From: Aldrovandia affinis
Taxonomy: Eukaryota > Chordata > Actinopteri > Notacanthiformes > Halosauridae
NCBI GenBank assembly: GCA_029706075.1
Contig: JAINUG010000228.1
Coordinates: forward strand, 248,001 to 312,000
Direction: 5' to 3'
Length of the DNA: 64,000 nt
Shown here: one piece after another, positions 52,617-64,000 of the stretch
Position numbering within the stretch: the first letter of the stretch is position 1
Layout of the letters: every line of letters starts with the position of its first letter
Notes under the pieces: model-generated
What the model saw: the letters and a program-made list of their open reading frames with translations, nothing else
Database searches by the model: none
Told to the model about the DNA's origin: nothing
Translations under genes and position numbers: made by a program

Positions 52617-53708
52617 AATGCCCCCTCCAAACCCCTACAGAAAAGAATTAGGGCAGCTCTGTTTAATGTAAGGTCCTTGGCTAACAAATCTCTTCTGATT
52701 AATGATCTTATTACTCAGCATAGGATAGACTTACTCCTACTCACAGAGACCTGGCTAAATAGTAACAATAGTGCAGTTGTTCTGTTAGAGTCTGCTCCCC
52801 CTAATTTCAAATTCATTGATACACCCAGAGAGAATAAGAAAGGGGGTGGAGTCGCCATACTTTTCTCTGATAGTCTGGAATGTAGAAAGGTCAATTTTGG
52901 AACCTTCTCTTCATTCGAATACCTTGCCGCTGTACTAAAAACCACCCCTAATGTATTGCTTTTTGTCATGTATAGACCCCCAAAATATTCAGCAGCCTTC
53001 CTTGAGGAATTTGCCGAATTACTGTCCATTATTTCCATGAATTACGACCACCTGTCTATAACAGGAGATCTTAATGTTCACATTGACATTGAGAGTGATA
53101 GTCTTTCAAAAGGGCTTCTGGATCTTCTTGACACCTTCAGCCTGCGCCAACACGTATCCGGGCCTACCCATGTCTGCGGCCACACCCTAGATATTGTTAT
53201 GACAAAAGGTTTAGAAGCATCATTTACAAAAGCTATCGATGTTGCAATGTCAGATCATTCGTGTATTTTCTTTGAACTCAACCTCTTCCTAAATATATCA
53301 AACCGCTCTAAATGTATAAATAAACGTTATATCAACGATAGTACCAGCACAGGGTTTGTAGAAATGATGCTGTCCTCTCCCAGTCTCGCGCCCGCCCCAG
53401 TGGACAACCTCCTACAGGCCTTTGTCACTAAGACCACTGACATCTTAGATGTTATTGCACCCATCAAAACCAAGTTAATCTCTGGTAAAGATAGAGCTCC
53501 ATGGAGAAACGCTACTTCTGTCTCAGTGTTAAAAAGAGCATGTCGGAAAGCAGAACGAAACTGGCGTAAATCCAAACTCCATGTTCATCTTGAACTGTAT
53601 AAAGACACACTACAGTCTTACAACGCTGAGTTAAACAGAACCAGAAAGCTCTTTTTTTCCGACACTATTAATAGAAATGCTCACGATGCACGCACTCTTT
53701 TACGGTAG
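52617..53708 (+). pseudogene. L2 LINE ORF2: endonuclease and linker
   Basis: The frame reads AALFNVRSLANK, DLLLLTETWL, GGGVAILFSD, YRPPK, SITGDLNVHID and VAMSDHSCIFFEL. These are the catalytic Asn, Glu, Tyr, Asp and Ser-Asp-His blocks of AP endonuclease, in order. A Lys/Arg-rich linker follows to an early stop TAG at 53706. The endonuclease is intact by motif. No ATG near the natural start is obvious, so the start is approximate. Confidence 0.85.
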
Positions 53709-53725
53709 CAAAACTAACCAAACCC

Positions 53726-54538
53726 GTGTTTCAATTAGATCCAGAGTTTCTCTCCAAGGAAAAATGCAACGAATTTGCTTCCTTCTTTAACCAAAAAATA
53801 GACGATATCAGACAATCCATCACGGCATTTAGCAGTGCTCCCCCAGCAGCAGAACCCAGCAGTGGGACTCATAGGATGGGTGTTAGCAGCCAGCTCAAAG
53901 CCTATTCGCGAAATCTTAAAGACAAAGTCAGAAACCTTGGTGTCATTCTGGACTCTGATCTAAGTTTTAATGCTCATATCAAGTTGATCACGAAAACAGC
54001 ATACTTCCATTTAAAAAACATCTCTAGAATTAAGGGCTATATGTCCAAGCATGACCTAGAAATACTTATCCATGCCTTTATATCTAGTAGACTGGACTAT
54101 TGCAACGGCCTGTTCTCGGGACTCTCTAAACAGGCACTTAGACAGCTTCAACTCATTCAAAACTCTGCCGCTAGAATCTTGACTAACACCAGAAAATTTG
54201 CTCATATTTCTCCCATTCTTAAATCACTACACTGGCTGCCTGTTTCATATAGAATAGATTTCAAAATTCTACTTGTTGTCTACAAAACTCTAAATGGTAT
54301 GGGACCAAAATACATAGCAGACATGCTGATACCTTATAATCCCATTAGATCACTAAAATCATCTGACAGTGGCCTTTTAACTGTCCCTAGAGTTAAAAGC
54401 AAACATGGTGAGGCAGCCTTTAGCTTCTACGCCACCCAGAGCTGGAACAAGCTCCCATTTGATCTTAGACACGCTCCCACCATTACGCGTTTTAAATCCG
54501 GACTAAAAACCTTGCTCTTCTCACACGCTTTTGAGTAA
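53726..54538 (+). pseudogene. L2 LINE ORF2: post-RT region after internal deletion
   Basis: The frame opens with FASFFNQKIDDIR (the pre-RT segment), then a junction at about 53870, after which it reads KVRNLGVILDSDLSFNAHI, HAFISSRLDYCNGLFSGL, LHWLPVSYRI and WNKLPFDLRHA through FKSGLKTLLFSHAFE. The joining of pre-RT to post-RT segments shows an internal deletion that removed the catalytic palm with its Asp residues. The C-terminal module is intact. Confidence 0.88.
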
Positions 54539-55160
54539 AACTCGATTTGATTTACTGAAATTCACCTAAAAATCATATTACTGACCAGTAGCCAACACAA
54601 ATGTCCTACTGTATCCAGTAGGTAAGGTCTCTATAATCTTGACAATCATTACATTGCCTGCTGCCCCCTCAAGTTGCCCTTACCCCACCTACCCTGACCC
54701 CCCCCAACCCTTATCCTAGCCCAGGTCCGTATCCTATGTATCCCATGTCTCTGTATCCCATGTCTCTGTATGTTGTATCTAGCCCATGCCCAGTGCTGTA
54801 TGATGTATCTATGTATCTGCTGTATGATGTATCTAGCCCATGTCCAATGCTCTGTAAATGTTCTGACCAAATAGACCAGCATTTTCCAGGAGCTTGCTCG
54901 ATCGTCTCATTGAGAGAGGTCAGGGAAGAATTTTTTGCAGCTCACTTTTCTGGCCCCCGGGTGAACCTGTTTTTTTTTTTGCTTCCCTCTGGAAAATACG
55001 TAATACTTAATATTTAAAATGTAATATTGATACTGATAAATGTGCATACTATGTAAATTGCTTCATGTTCAATGTGTGCATATTTGTTGTCTATTTGCAT
55101 TCAATGTGTGTTTATACGCTGTAAAGCATCTTGAGTTGCATTCATTTGTATGATAAGGCG

Positions 55161-55165
55161 CTATA

Positions 55166-55211
<46 letters not shown>
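55161..55211 (+). repeat. (AAAT)n tail of the L2 LINE
   Basis: About 12 AAAT units follow the word GGCGCTATATAAAT. This is the simple-repeat 3' tail of the LINE. Confidence 0.9.
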
Positions 55212-55212
<1 letters not shown>

Positions 55213-56451
55213 GTCTGAAGAGGTTTCCAGGTCTTTCCAGGTCAGGGTGCAGCAAACCACACTTACCCCTTATGATTTTTTTAAGTTTAAAACTTGCTCT
55301 AATGATTTGTTTTAATTTGTACCTATGGGTGACGACATGCAAACCTCATAATTACTACCTCCTGTGCACAAGTGCTCCAGTTCAGCCTCGAAATTCCTAA
55401 ATGCTATTATTTTGATTGCGTAAAGATGGAGAGAGCAAAGCATGCAAGCTCCAGAACTGAAGGTGGTTAGGTTTTGTAGGCAGCTACTAATTAGAACAGA
55501 AAATGCAATTAGTTCAGGGTTACAGCCTTCTTCACTACCAAACCCAGTAGTGTTTTGGGAGGGGACAGGGGTATTCAAATTTGTATACAAAAGTAACATG
55601 AAAAATGTGCTCCCCTAAAATAAGTGCTCATTCCCTAAAAAGGAAGGAAAATAAATTCTGGTGCTTTTGATTCCTTTCCACATGTGAGATTTGAATTCAT
55701 GATTTTATCTTCATGAGCTCACATCCATGTGTCACATGAGAAAGGCTGTTACTCCATCTCAGTTATTCTCTTGATTACGATTAGGACATGATGAGCCTAG
55801 ATGGGCTGAACGTTACATCTCTCTTTGTTTTTTTGGTTCCTTTTCAAAACCGACTCTTTCCACAGCCTGAAGAGGTTGATCAAAGTAACACTTTAAACCT
55901 GGAGATGGAGAGTCAAATTTGAGGTACTCTATGATGCATGGTGTGTTCTTCTCCTCAATCAGGCTCTTTTGTATAAACATATTAGCAACATATTTATGGT
56001 GAGGTATACTATCCACTAAGACAATTTGGTGTTCATGTCAACAATGCCTTTCTTTGGTAAAATGTGTCACCGTAAAAAAAGCAACAACCTTAATTGTATC
56101 AATCTCTACATACATGGCATGTCATATCCTGATGTAGTACCAATTGTCTCCTTCAGTGGCTCTAAGCTTATGGAGGATCCAAAGATTTAATGGGCAGACC
56201 TTTGTAGCATCATCCATCAACTGTTTAAAGGGAAATGTCAACAGTGTATTTGACTTCTTCCAGGTTTCATACAAAATGTATTTAAAACAAGCCAATCAAC
56301 AAAGTGCATTACACAAATCCATGGTGATTCCTTCGAGCCCTGTCCTTAACCCGATCTTATCAGCACAAAGAACAACCCACACACGGTTATTACTGTTGAC
56401 ATGGACATACTGAATATAGAATATGTTTCCATATTATGTTTATATGTACAT
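55212..56451. other. Unique-looking DNA with a small CR1 tail piece
   Basis: The stretch is mostly non-coding. At 55784-55812 the words GACATGATGAGCCTAG and ATGGGCTGAAC match the 3'UTR of the CR1 at 3609-6340 (reverse complement of about 3640-3675). Nothing else is recognised. Confidence 0.55.
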
Positions 56452-57984
56452 TAGGGATGTCACGGTACATAGGTTTGACAGTATACCATCGTGTCAGAAT
56501 TGATGGTTATCATACCATAAACATTTTCCCCCCACCGTGATGGTATGGTTGGTATGATGAGTTGGTGGTACATCATGATATTTAATATAAAATAATTACA
56601 CCGGTTTAGTATGCGTTAGACTAAAAGTTGCATAAGGTTTTATTGACATGTCTCTGCTTTACGAGGTTGCTATGGTCTCTCACTTTAGATTCAGCAGCTC
56701 ACTGTAGTACTTCATGCATTCTATTTCACGAGGATTCAAGGCAATGGATGTCATTGGAAGAAAAGCTCAGACAGTGCAGAATTGTGCTCTCCTGAGGTGG
56801 GTGAACAGGTTGGACTTTATTCTCAATAATTGATTAACTAACAATTATATTGTTGAAAATGTACTTTAGTAGAACAAAATGTTACTCTAGAATGTGACCG
56901 CTATTTATCAATCTGTCCCCGAATACAGTTCAGTGGTCACCAGTCATAGTAGGTAGCTTGCTAGTTAGCTACAGACTCACTACTCGAATCCAGAATTTCA
57001 TGAAAGCCTCTAGTGTTCCATATGAACGCTCAATTTGCAAATGCAGTTAATAGCTACCTAGTTAGACCGGTCAAGAAATTTTATTAAAACGATAAGGAAC
57101 AATAGGCCCTGGTATATCACGAATATTGGCAGTGCTACTTTGTAGCCTATATCGCTACTTTGTATACTTTGAATATTGGCAGGGTGTCGTTGGGTACGTT
57201 CCTGCAACCCCTAGATGTGCCAATATTCATATAAAATAATGTTAATTCCAATGGCTGTATGTACATTTGTAGGGTTTCCCCCCTCAAAAACATGAGACTG
57301 TTTCAGTATAGGTTACAGTTCCTGCAAACTTCATTCATACTCATTGATTGTTAGCTAACGTGAGCCATTTTGGCTTATTCTAAAAACGTAAAGGTGTACA
57401 TCTTCAGTTTTCTCAGAAGAATATTCCTTTTTTGCATATGTATCAGCAAGCCAGGTAACTGCGTAGTCAAGCTGCTTATATTAGGCCACATAGGTAGCTA
57501 GATAGTTAGCTTGCTACAAATAACAAATTAACAATTAGATAATAATAATAATAATAATTAAATTACAAATAAACTAATAAATAAAATAAATAACATTCGA
57601 TCACCAAAAAACTTTGGCTACATACAAAAAACTAGCCAATTAGTTTCAACCTCAATGGACATTGATACACTAATGGGCAGATAACTACCTAGCAAGCTAA
57701 AACAGTTTGCTTATGAAACAAAGTTGTTTTTTTTGCTTGTTTTTATAATCTCTGACTTCACTTTTTCACTTTATATAAATATATATAGAAGTCCTTAACT
57801 TCAAGGGCTAACATTCACATTGAATAACAATCAGTAAACATTGGGGCACATGCTGATATTGGGTAATTTAATGAATTCATATCAGTGCATTTATATTACT
57901 CATTGATACCGTGGTGCCATAATAACCATCCTGAATAATACTGTGGTAATCATACCAACGCAATCTCACACCGTGACATCCCTA
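56452..57984. mobile_element. Non-autonomous DNA transposon with TAGGGATGTCACGGT ends
   Basis: TAGGGATGTCACGGT at 56452-56466 matches the reverse complement of ACCGTGACATCCCTA-like sequence at 57970-57984, giving a terminal inverted repeat of about 15 bp. Related CACGGTA and TACCGTGG words repeat inside. The length is 1533 bp. The ends resemble fish hAT-type elements, but the 8-bp duplication expected for hAT is not seen, so the family is not certain. No transposase frame was found. Confidence 0.7.
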
Positions 57985-60345
57985 TGACCCAGAGCCAGGC
58001 GTGAGAGCTGAGAATTGATCCCCCGAAGCAGTCACTGCAAGTGGTTCGTGCAGCCTAATACACCCGGCTGATGAGCATGGGGCAATAGCAAGGGTGCTTT
58101 CCCTCTCACAAGTTAAGTGAATTGTTTTACATGCTGCTGCATTCTGTTCCTGACCATCACCCTGCCACCTATTTTAAACTACTCTGGAGTTTTACCGTCG
58201 TTTTTAACTGGTATTTTCTGCCATTTGAATCAAAGTTCCACGTAGTCCCCCCATTGTGTATTCGTTACTCTGGCCGCTTGTTTAGCTTCCGGTGCTAGCG
58301 TTTTCTTGTAAATTGAAATCCCTATAGCAATGTATCAAGTTATTCAATGTCTTGCTGACCCTAATGGAGCAGCAGGACCCAAACAGCATTGGGTTTGTGA
58401 TTAGATTTTCCTTTTATTTATCTGTATGGCATTTGAAGTATTATCTGGGCCCTCATTTTCTCAAAGCTAACATACAGGGAGTGTCCTTAGTATTTTATAC
58501 CTGCCCAGCCCACTGCCAGTTTTTAGTATCGGGCCAACCCTTTTAAAGATTACTTCACTCCCAGCCTATCTTATTAAAAGGTGCTATTCTCTAGATTGAG
58601 ACCCCTTATTGCTAACCCCCTGAAGCTTTTCATAACTCAGCACTCTGTTGTATCCTATTGGCTGGGTTTTCTCTGTCCCCCTATCAGGAATTCCTGAGAC
58701 GGTACCGACTTGACCAATTCCCCTGACAAAATCCTACCTGTTGTGTTGCTGCCCTCTCCTGGCTCTTGATGACTTTCAATCCCTAGGGACCCACCAGAAG
58801 CAATTTTCGCACTAGATTCACTTTGATCACTAGCCAACGGCGTTAATCTGCTTAACCTGCTCTTCGCAAAAGTTGTGCACGTCCAGCTATCAAGTTTGTA
58901 ATAAAGTGAACTGAGCCAAGCCCATAGAACACAAAGCAAGTAAACTACTATCAAGACATTGACAGTAAAACATTTGACTTGAACAGCATGTTCGCACTCG
59001 CATTACTCAAACTGGCTAACTTTACCTTTACCTTTCTAACTATCTACTGGCAATTAACTTACTCCCCACTATTTCTGATATATTACGCCATGTGTCGTTC
59101 TTTTTGTTGTCATCCCTGTATACAAACAGGGATGCATTGTAAAGTTTGGGAAACCCAGTTACTGTGACAATTAACAACTTCAATTTTGGTATGGAACAAA
59201 GTTAACATAGGAACCAAAAACATGCAATTTAGTTTACAGTGGGGGAAAATGAGGACAAACTAGGTTGTTCATCATTCCTATTGGTTATTGCTTCACCACA
59301 TCACCGCTAATTTGCATAAAGGTAGTCTGTTCAACTTTCTTTCGATGCTGAGCACGCTGACTTTGTGCTGCCAAGAGTCACTTCGCCCTGCGTCACCTAC
59401 TGTCGCCAGCTCCCATTGAAAAATAATTACTTTCTTCGCTTTTGTCACTTCTGGTGGATGCGCAACCTTTATGGTTGTTGCTGTGTTGGAGTAGACCAGA
59501 GACATTGCACTTGGCTTTTATATATTGAACATATTCCTGCTGACTGTGTCTGCATGTTCAGAGGTCTTTCACTCAAATGCAACCAGGTAAACCACGTGAC
59601 ATAAATGTATGAATACATTTTTACTTCTAACCTGGGGAAATGATCCCTTTGCTATTTAAGCCCTGTTACAAATGTGGGTTGTGTTGTAAAGCTAAATAAG
59701 CTGTGGGAGAAGTGCTGTCGATAACCGATGATATGGATCATTCTAGTCACAGATGTCAGGATGTGCCCACGTGGGTAGAGCACAAGTGTGCCATTGAGGG
59801 GACGGGGGGCAAGTACCAGGTGGTAATCTATCACGTGGGTGAGTAGGATGTATGTTTCTCACCGGCTGGCATGGCACAGCTCCTTCCATGGGCACCAAGG
59901 CAGGACTGCTGCGAGCTACCCCAACACTCACCCCCATGCTCTCCCCTCTCTATCTCCCTCCCTCTTCCCCTCTGTTGTGGTCTGTCATACTGCAGCACAC
60001 CACTGGATTTCACTGATTAGCTCACCACCTGGACCAAGGAGGTAAACCAATTGGTGAAATCATGTTGTAGTCCATGGTTGGAGGCAATACCAGCAGACAC
60101 CGTGGGCCTCGAGTTCTGGAATTGAATAGCCCTGCCCTACTCTGACAGCATGGCACAGTGGCTTGGGGACAGGACCCAATAAGTCCAGTTCAAGTCCTAG
60201 GTTGTTGATACCATCATATTCTTGATCCTTATTTGATGTGGTTCTGTTAATACACAACTTGTATATGTTGATAACATATTGAAATATAAGCTTTCTAAGA
60301 TGTCAGTCCAGCTGGAATGATCCCACAGGACCCTATTTGACAATG
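57985..60345. other. Unique-looking DNA, no gene recognised
   Basis: No domain-bearing frame or clear repeat. The minus-strand frame 58655-58954 has a hydrophobic start (MIVVYLLCVLWAWLSSLYY) but no family I can name, and could be chance. Confidence 0.4.
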
Positions 60346-60685
60346 GATGGATTACATTTATATAGCACCTTTACATTGAAACTCACCTCAACCACCACCA
60401 ATGTGTAGCACCCACCTCGGTGATGCACGCTAGACATTTTGTGCCATACTGCTCACCACACATCAGCTGAGGTTGGGAGGGAGGGAATTATTGAGCCAAT
60501 TTAACTGGGAGATGATTAGGTGCCAGGCTGAAAGTGCTATGTGGGGAATTTCACCAGGACACTGGGAAATCCCATACTCTGCGATAAGTGCCATGGGATC
60601 TTTGATAACCACAGTGAGTCAGGACCACGGTTTAATGTCTCATGTGAATAATGGCCATGTTTTTGGCATGGACAGTACTAATTTT
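60345..60685 (+). repeat. Dispersed vertebrate repeat fragment, family not assigned
   Basis: The stretch TTACATTTATATAGCACC (about 60353) followed by CACCACCAATGTGTAGCACC (about 60391), TTGAGCCAATTTAACTGGG (about 60490) and GTGAGTCAGGACCACGGTTT (about 60613) resembles a sequence I know as widely scattered in fish genomes. I cannot place it in a named family without a search. Confidence 0.45.
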
Positions 60686-61715
60686 TAATCAGACAGTAAA
60701 AAAGGACTGTTGTATCAATATTTTATGTCATCTTTTACAATATGTAATTCCTCTTTTTGGGCTGTTTTTATTTAGCCAGCATGTTCTGTAATACCATTTT
60801 AATTGAAGAAAACTATTTCTATTTCATCAGCTACTGGCCTGCACGCCTTTGTGAATCTACAATTGTTAAAACAAGTCAGTTGTTTCCTCAAATAAGGAAT
60901 TGAATTGGTCATTTAATCAAAGAGTCCCATGAAATAAATGTCAGCACACACATGCTGTAAAATGTTTTATAAAGATGAGGGACTTGTAAACTGCTGTGCC
61001 ATACATTAGCCTACGGCAAGTTGTGTTTGTATGAAGGAGTAGCCAAGAAAAGAGAAATGTTTACAGGCCTCCCAACAGTAATTTACTGGTGATTGGTACC
61101 GTAAATATAATTAACAACTGACTGATTTATTTCAACCTGTCAGTTCCTCACTGTGGTATTTAAAAAAAGCAAAGCATGATAATAAAAATGTGTTGTAATT
61201 TATTGCATCCGTCTACTGGAACAAGTCGGACAAGTCCATACGCCAGAGATTTTTATTGTACTGGAGGAAAAGGAAAAATGTCACCTATTACTATATCTAT
61301 TACTGTATCTGAAATATTTATGTGCTGGTACACCCTCTTCAGATTCCAGACTTGCAGTGTGGTCTGGTAAACATCAGTTTTAATGATCATTTGCTTCCAA
61401 ATAGCAAGTGTTTCTTGGTTATCTTGTGGATTCCTTTGCAGAATCAGTCAGTTCAGGAGCTGCACTGAGCCAAGCATTCTTGGTCTCTATATGTGAGGTT
61501 TTTGAAGAGGAGTGTCAGGAATTCATTTTCTCAACAAACACACATGTGGAATCCCCCACACCTGTTTGTTTTGGACTGCAGTCTAGCATTCCTTACAATC
61601 TGAGCAATTCCTCCCATTGTTCCTGCCATTGGGAGAAAGGATGCGTTTGCCAAAATGCATCTGAGCAATCTGGGTGTCTGTTTTATTTAATCTCAGATTG
61701 ACGTTCCCCTCTTTA
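60686..61715. other. Unique-looking DNA
   Basis: No recognisable domain or repeat ends. AT-rich with short frames only. Confidence 0.4.
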
Positions 61716-61899
61716 AGGCCTATACATGCTCACGCAACTGCAATGTGACTGCGACGCGACATCCTCTGCAAAACGTCGCAGAGGATGTCACGTACCTAGC
61801 ACAAAAATCAAACTTGCAACATGTCGCGTAGACATTGCACAGCATTGATTGGTTGATTGCTGTCATGGTCATAGTTCATCGAGCTAGTACATCATTTTT

Positions 61900-61960
61900 T
61901 TACATTTTACATTTTAAGCATTTAGCAGATGCTTTTATCCAGAGCGACATCCAGATTAGG
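61900..61960 (-). repeat. L2-type tail hairpin (minus strand), fragment 1
   Basis: On the minus strand the words read ATGTCGCTCTGGATAAAAGC and GTCTGCTAAATG-like sequence, the L2/SINE 3' tail. It is a short fragment, probably of a SINE or LINE end. Confidence 0.75.
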
Positions 61961-62389
61961 GGAGAAAGATAAAAGTAGCGATTTTTTAAATTCTGTGAAA
62001 AGACAGAAAAAGACCGTTCTTAATTTCCCTTAATACATGAACATTATTAGAGTCGTGCTGGTTCCTTTGTTCCACGTGAATTTACTCTATTATTTTAATG
62101 CTATAAAGGTGAGTTGCTCGCACACAAGCTGCTTTAATGACAGGCGTCCTTTTTTTTTTCAAAGGTTTTAAAGTCTATTGTACTGACAGTACATTAAACT
62201 CGGAGATTCTGCAAACAACAAAGGATCGACTGTGGTCTTCACGTCATTCTAAATGATATATTTAAGGTTGCAAATATCCAGATGTTTTGTGTTGTGCTTT
62301 AAATTACATATAAATGTAACATGTAAACTACAACACCTTAATGCGCAGAATATTCAACTAACAAAACAAAGAAAGAGCAGGGCGCATAT

Positions 62390-62545
62390 CCATTTTTTTA
62401 AGCATATGGCAGATGCTCTTATCCAGAGTGATTTACTAGATGTGCATTAATACATGGTAAGAACAATCATAGTTAGCACAAGAGATCAGTGAAGTAATAC
62501 AGCGATAGACATCATTGTTGGCAGCTGCATACCATACCTGTATAT
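62390..62545 (-). repeat. L2 3'UTR and tail (minus strand), fragment 2
   Basis: The reverse complement matches 46955-47110 over about 150 bp, including CAGGTATGGTATGCAGCTGC and CTCTGGATAAGAG. It is therefore the 3'UTR and tail of the L2 family seen at 45660-47115. Confidence 0.85.
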
Positions 62546-62902
62546 TAGCTAAGCAAAACTATTGATATCTATCTAGCTAGCTAGCTAGCAACGTGGTATC
62601 ATGGCCAAATAAAGCTAACAGTAGCTGACGTTATAGATAGCTAGCATAATTTGTTGAACACGGTATAAAATAAACCAGCTTCAGGAAAGATTGGCTGAAG
62701 TAGTTTGAAGGTACGGGAGTTTCCCTGCTTTCATGAAAACTTTACCGACCTTGTTCAATACATTTACGTCTACTAGTGTACAGAAGTGTAACACCATGTC
62801 GCATAGGTTGTGCAGAAGTATAAATTGCCGAGTGATCTGTAACATGTTGCAGAGGATGTCGCGCCGCAGTCGCGCTGCTTACGCAGAAGCATGTAGAGGC
62901 CT

Positions 62903-63947
62903 GTAGAGAGATGTGGAGCATTGGAGACTCTGCTGTCTCCACATGTGCATAATGGGGCAGGGCTTTGTCTGTGTGGCCAATGACTCAAAGCTCCAATGTG
63001 AGTTAGTCAGTCAGGACAACCTTGCAATAATCTCTCCAGAGTTCTCGGCTCAAAAGTAAATCATATTGAAGTTAACAACTTGGCATAAAGTATTCCCTGA
63101 CCTGCTTTTATAAAGCAGCAGAATTTATGTCCGAGTCCTTAATTTATCCAGAGAGCAGACCAGCTCAAGAATCAACCTGTCCTCCCTCCTGTGTCAGAAA
63201 GCCCAACTCAAAATACAAAATGCAATGAGAACCTGATGCATCGCATGCAAGGCCAAATGCAGCACAGGCATGACCCACTGCAGCACAATGGGGATCTGAC
63301 ACAGAGCAAACAAGGCCCATTTTAGCACAGGGTGGACCTGACACAGTGCAGGGAAAGCCCATTGCATCACAGTGTATCTGACACAGCACAGGCAAGGAGT
63401 GAATCTTCTAATCTCACTGGAGTGAATCTTCTAATCATTCTGTAAAAAAGCTCCACTGTTTATACTGAATGTTATTTTTCCTCAGAGTTTAGAATTTAAG
63501 GTGAACAGGACTCCAGTGGCATGCCATTTCTTAAGTCCTTTTGGTACGTTTCCATATTACCCTGTAGGATCTGGCAAATGATACATTTTTTATTAGACTT
63601 TTTCCCCAGGAGCTTTGTGCAATTTTTCACATCTTATCAGAGGCTGCGAGGAAGGCACATTTAGTCATCATTCACAGAATCAATCCGCCCCCCCCAACCT
63701 TGCACAATGGGCACACCTGAACTGAGTTGCTCACCCCTCCTCAGTCGGCATATAATTGGCACTTGGGTCACACCAGGCTCCCTTTGTGCCATGCAGGTCT
63801 TAAGCAGCACGAACAGGGTGCAAAGTGTCTTCTCCAAGCTCTGCAAATTGCTCCTCTGGGCTCCCCTGACACCTTCTGAAAGTGGATATTCCACCGCAGA
63901 GCTGGGGCAATTTGTGGAACCTGTACGTGTACCTAGGGCGGGACACC
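62903..63947. other. Unique DNA with short tandem and direct repeats
   Basis: At about 63280-63400 a degenerate repeat of about 43 bp (GACCTGACACAG ... GCCCATT-AGCACAG) occurs in about three units. At 63398-63443 GGAGTGAATCTTCTAATC occurs twice in direct repeat. No gene is recognised. Confidence 0.6.
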
Positions 63948-64000
63948 AATGGCGCTTTTCCACTGCACAGTATGGTACGGCATGGCACGGTAACCAATCC
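63948..64000 (+). mobile_element. Left end of a DNA transposon, cut by the window edge
   Basis: CAATGGCGCTTTTCCACTGC followed by ACAGTATGGTACGG resembles the terminus of a common fish hAT-type element. Only about 50 bp are present, so neither the second end nor a target duplication can be checked. Confidence 0.45.

Larger units (their letters stand above)
50025..55211 (+). mobile_element. L2-clade LINE, near full length, RT core deleted
   Basis: The element has a 5'UTR (from about 50025), ORF1 with an SGNH esterase (about 51011-52456), ORF2 with endonuclease (about 52617-53708) and C-terminal region (53726-54538), a 3'UTR and an (AAAT)n tail (about 55161-55211). Between endonuclease and the post-RT region the RT palm is absent: the frame jumps from SSAPPAAEPSSG to a KVRNLGVILDSDLSFN block. 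It is the longest LINE in the window, with unusually long open frames, so it is comparatively young. A copy without RT could move only by using another element's enzyme. Confidence 0.88.
61716..62902. mobile_element. Non-autonomous DNA transposon with long inverted ends, 1187 bp
   Basis: The left end AGGCCTATACATGCT (61716-61730) and the reverse complement of the right end AGCATGTAGAGGCCT (62888-62902) match, and similarity continues for about 55 bp through GCGACATCCTCTGC. Flanks are TTA on the left and GTA on the right, a near-match to a 3-bp duplication as in PIF/Harbinger, but the family is uncertain. No transposase is seen. Two LINE/SINE tails are inserted or embedded in it. Confidence 0.68.

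Noticed and set aside
53726-54538. Independent host gene
   Set aside because: All blocks match the end of an L2 ORF2 and it lies between the endonuclease and the LINE tail.
58655-58954. Minus-strand frame with a hydrophobic N-terminus
   Set aside because: It could encode a membrane segment, but there is no second domain, no homology I recognise and no supporting context.
63165-63395. Cys-rich minus-strand frame
   Set aside because: It is produced by a degenerate repeat of about 43 bp and has no known domain.

Overview
The window looks like transposon-dense, gene-poor DNA from a ray-finned (teleost-type) fish. The evidence is the mix of repeat families: CR1 and L2 LINEs whose ORF1 carries an SGNH esterase, a tRNA-derived SINE with an L2-type GGATA tail hairpin, a fish-type Tc1 element, TTAA-flanked piggyBac-like elements, a Harbinger-like element, a Gypsy retrotransposon, a class I-like endogenous retrovirus and Polinton fossils. 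I found no intact host gene. Two possible host exons, at 16748-16790 and 40488-40558, are weak.

Layout. 1-1.5 kb: a decayed gene ending in a hAT-type dimerisation domain. 1.9-2.1 kb: a SINE. 2.2-2.8 kb: a Polinton DNA polymerase B fossil. 3.6-6.3 kb: a CR1 LINE on the minus strand. 7.7-9.6 kb: a second CR1, plus strand, with an L2 piece inside it. 10.34-11.49 kb: a Harbinger-like element with its target duplication. 11.9-12.1 kb: a 198-bp TTAA MITE. 12.2-13.5 kb: a third CR1 copy (ORF1 and probable 5'UTR, minus). 13.5-17.7 kb: mostly unique DNA. 17.72-23.78 kb: a young Gypsy element (minus) split by a piggyBac-like element. 23.84-34.97 kb: a tandem endogenous retrovirus with three LTRs and two internal regions. 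35.4-36.6 kb: a second, older Gypsy fossil (plus), interrupted by another copy of the same piggyBac-like family. 38-41 kb: mostly unique. 41.3-47.8 kb: a Polinton fossil holding several younger insertions, including a TTAA element that itself holds a Tc1. 48.7-49.0 kb: a minisatellite. 50.0-55.2 kb: a nearly full-length L2 LINE lacking its RT core. 56.45-57.98 and 61.72-62.90 kb: two non-autonomous DNA transposons. The last 50 bases look like the end of another.

The nesting gives a relative history. In the 41-48 kb block the Polinton came first, then the L2 and the TTAA element, then the Tc1. In the 17.7-23.8 kb block the two Gypsy LTRs look identical, so both the Gypsy and the TTAA element inside it must be recent. 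The retroviral array is also fairly recent and has a single pair of outer target duplications, which suggests one insertion that later expanded by recombination between LTRs.

All identifications come from reading the sequence and recalling family hallmarks; no database was searched. Boundaries marked by target-site duplications are firm. Most other boundaries are approximate.
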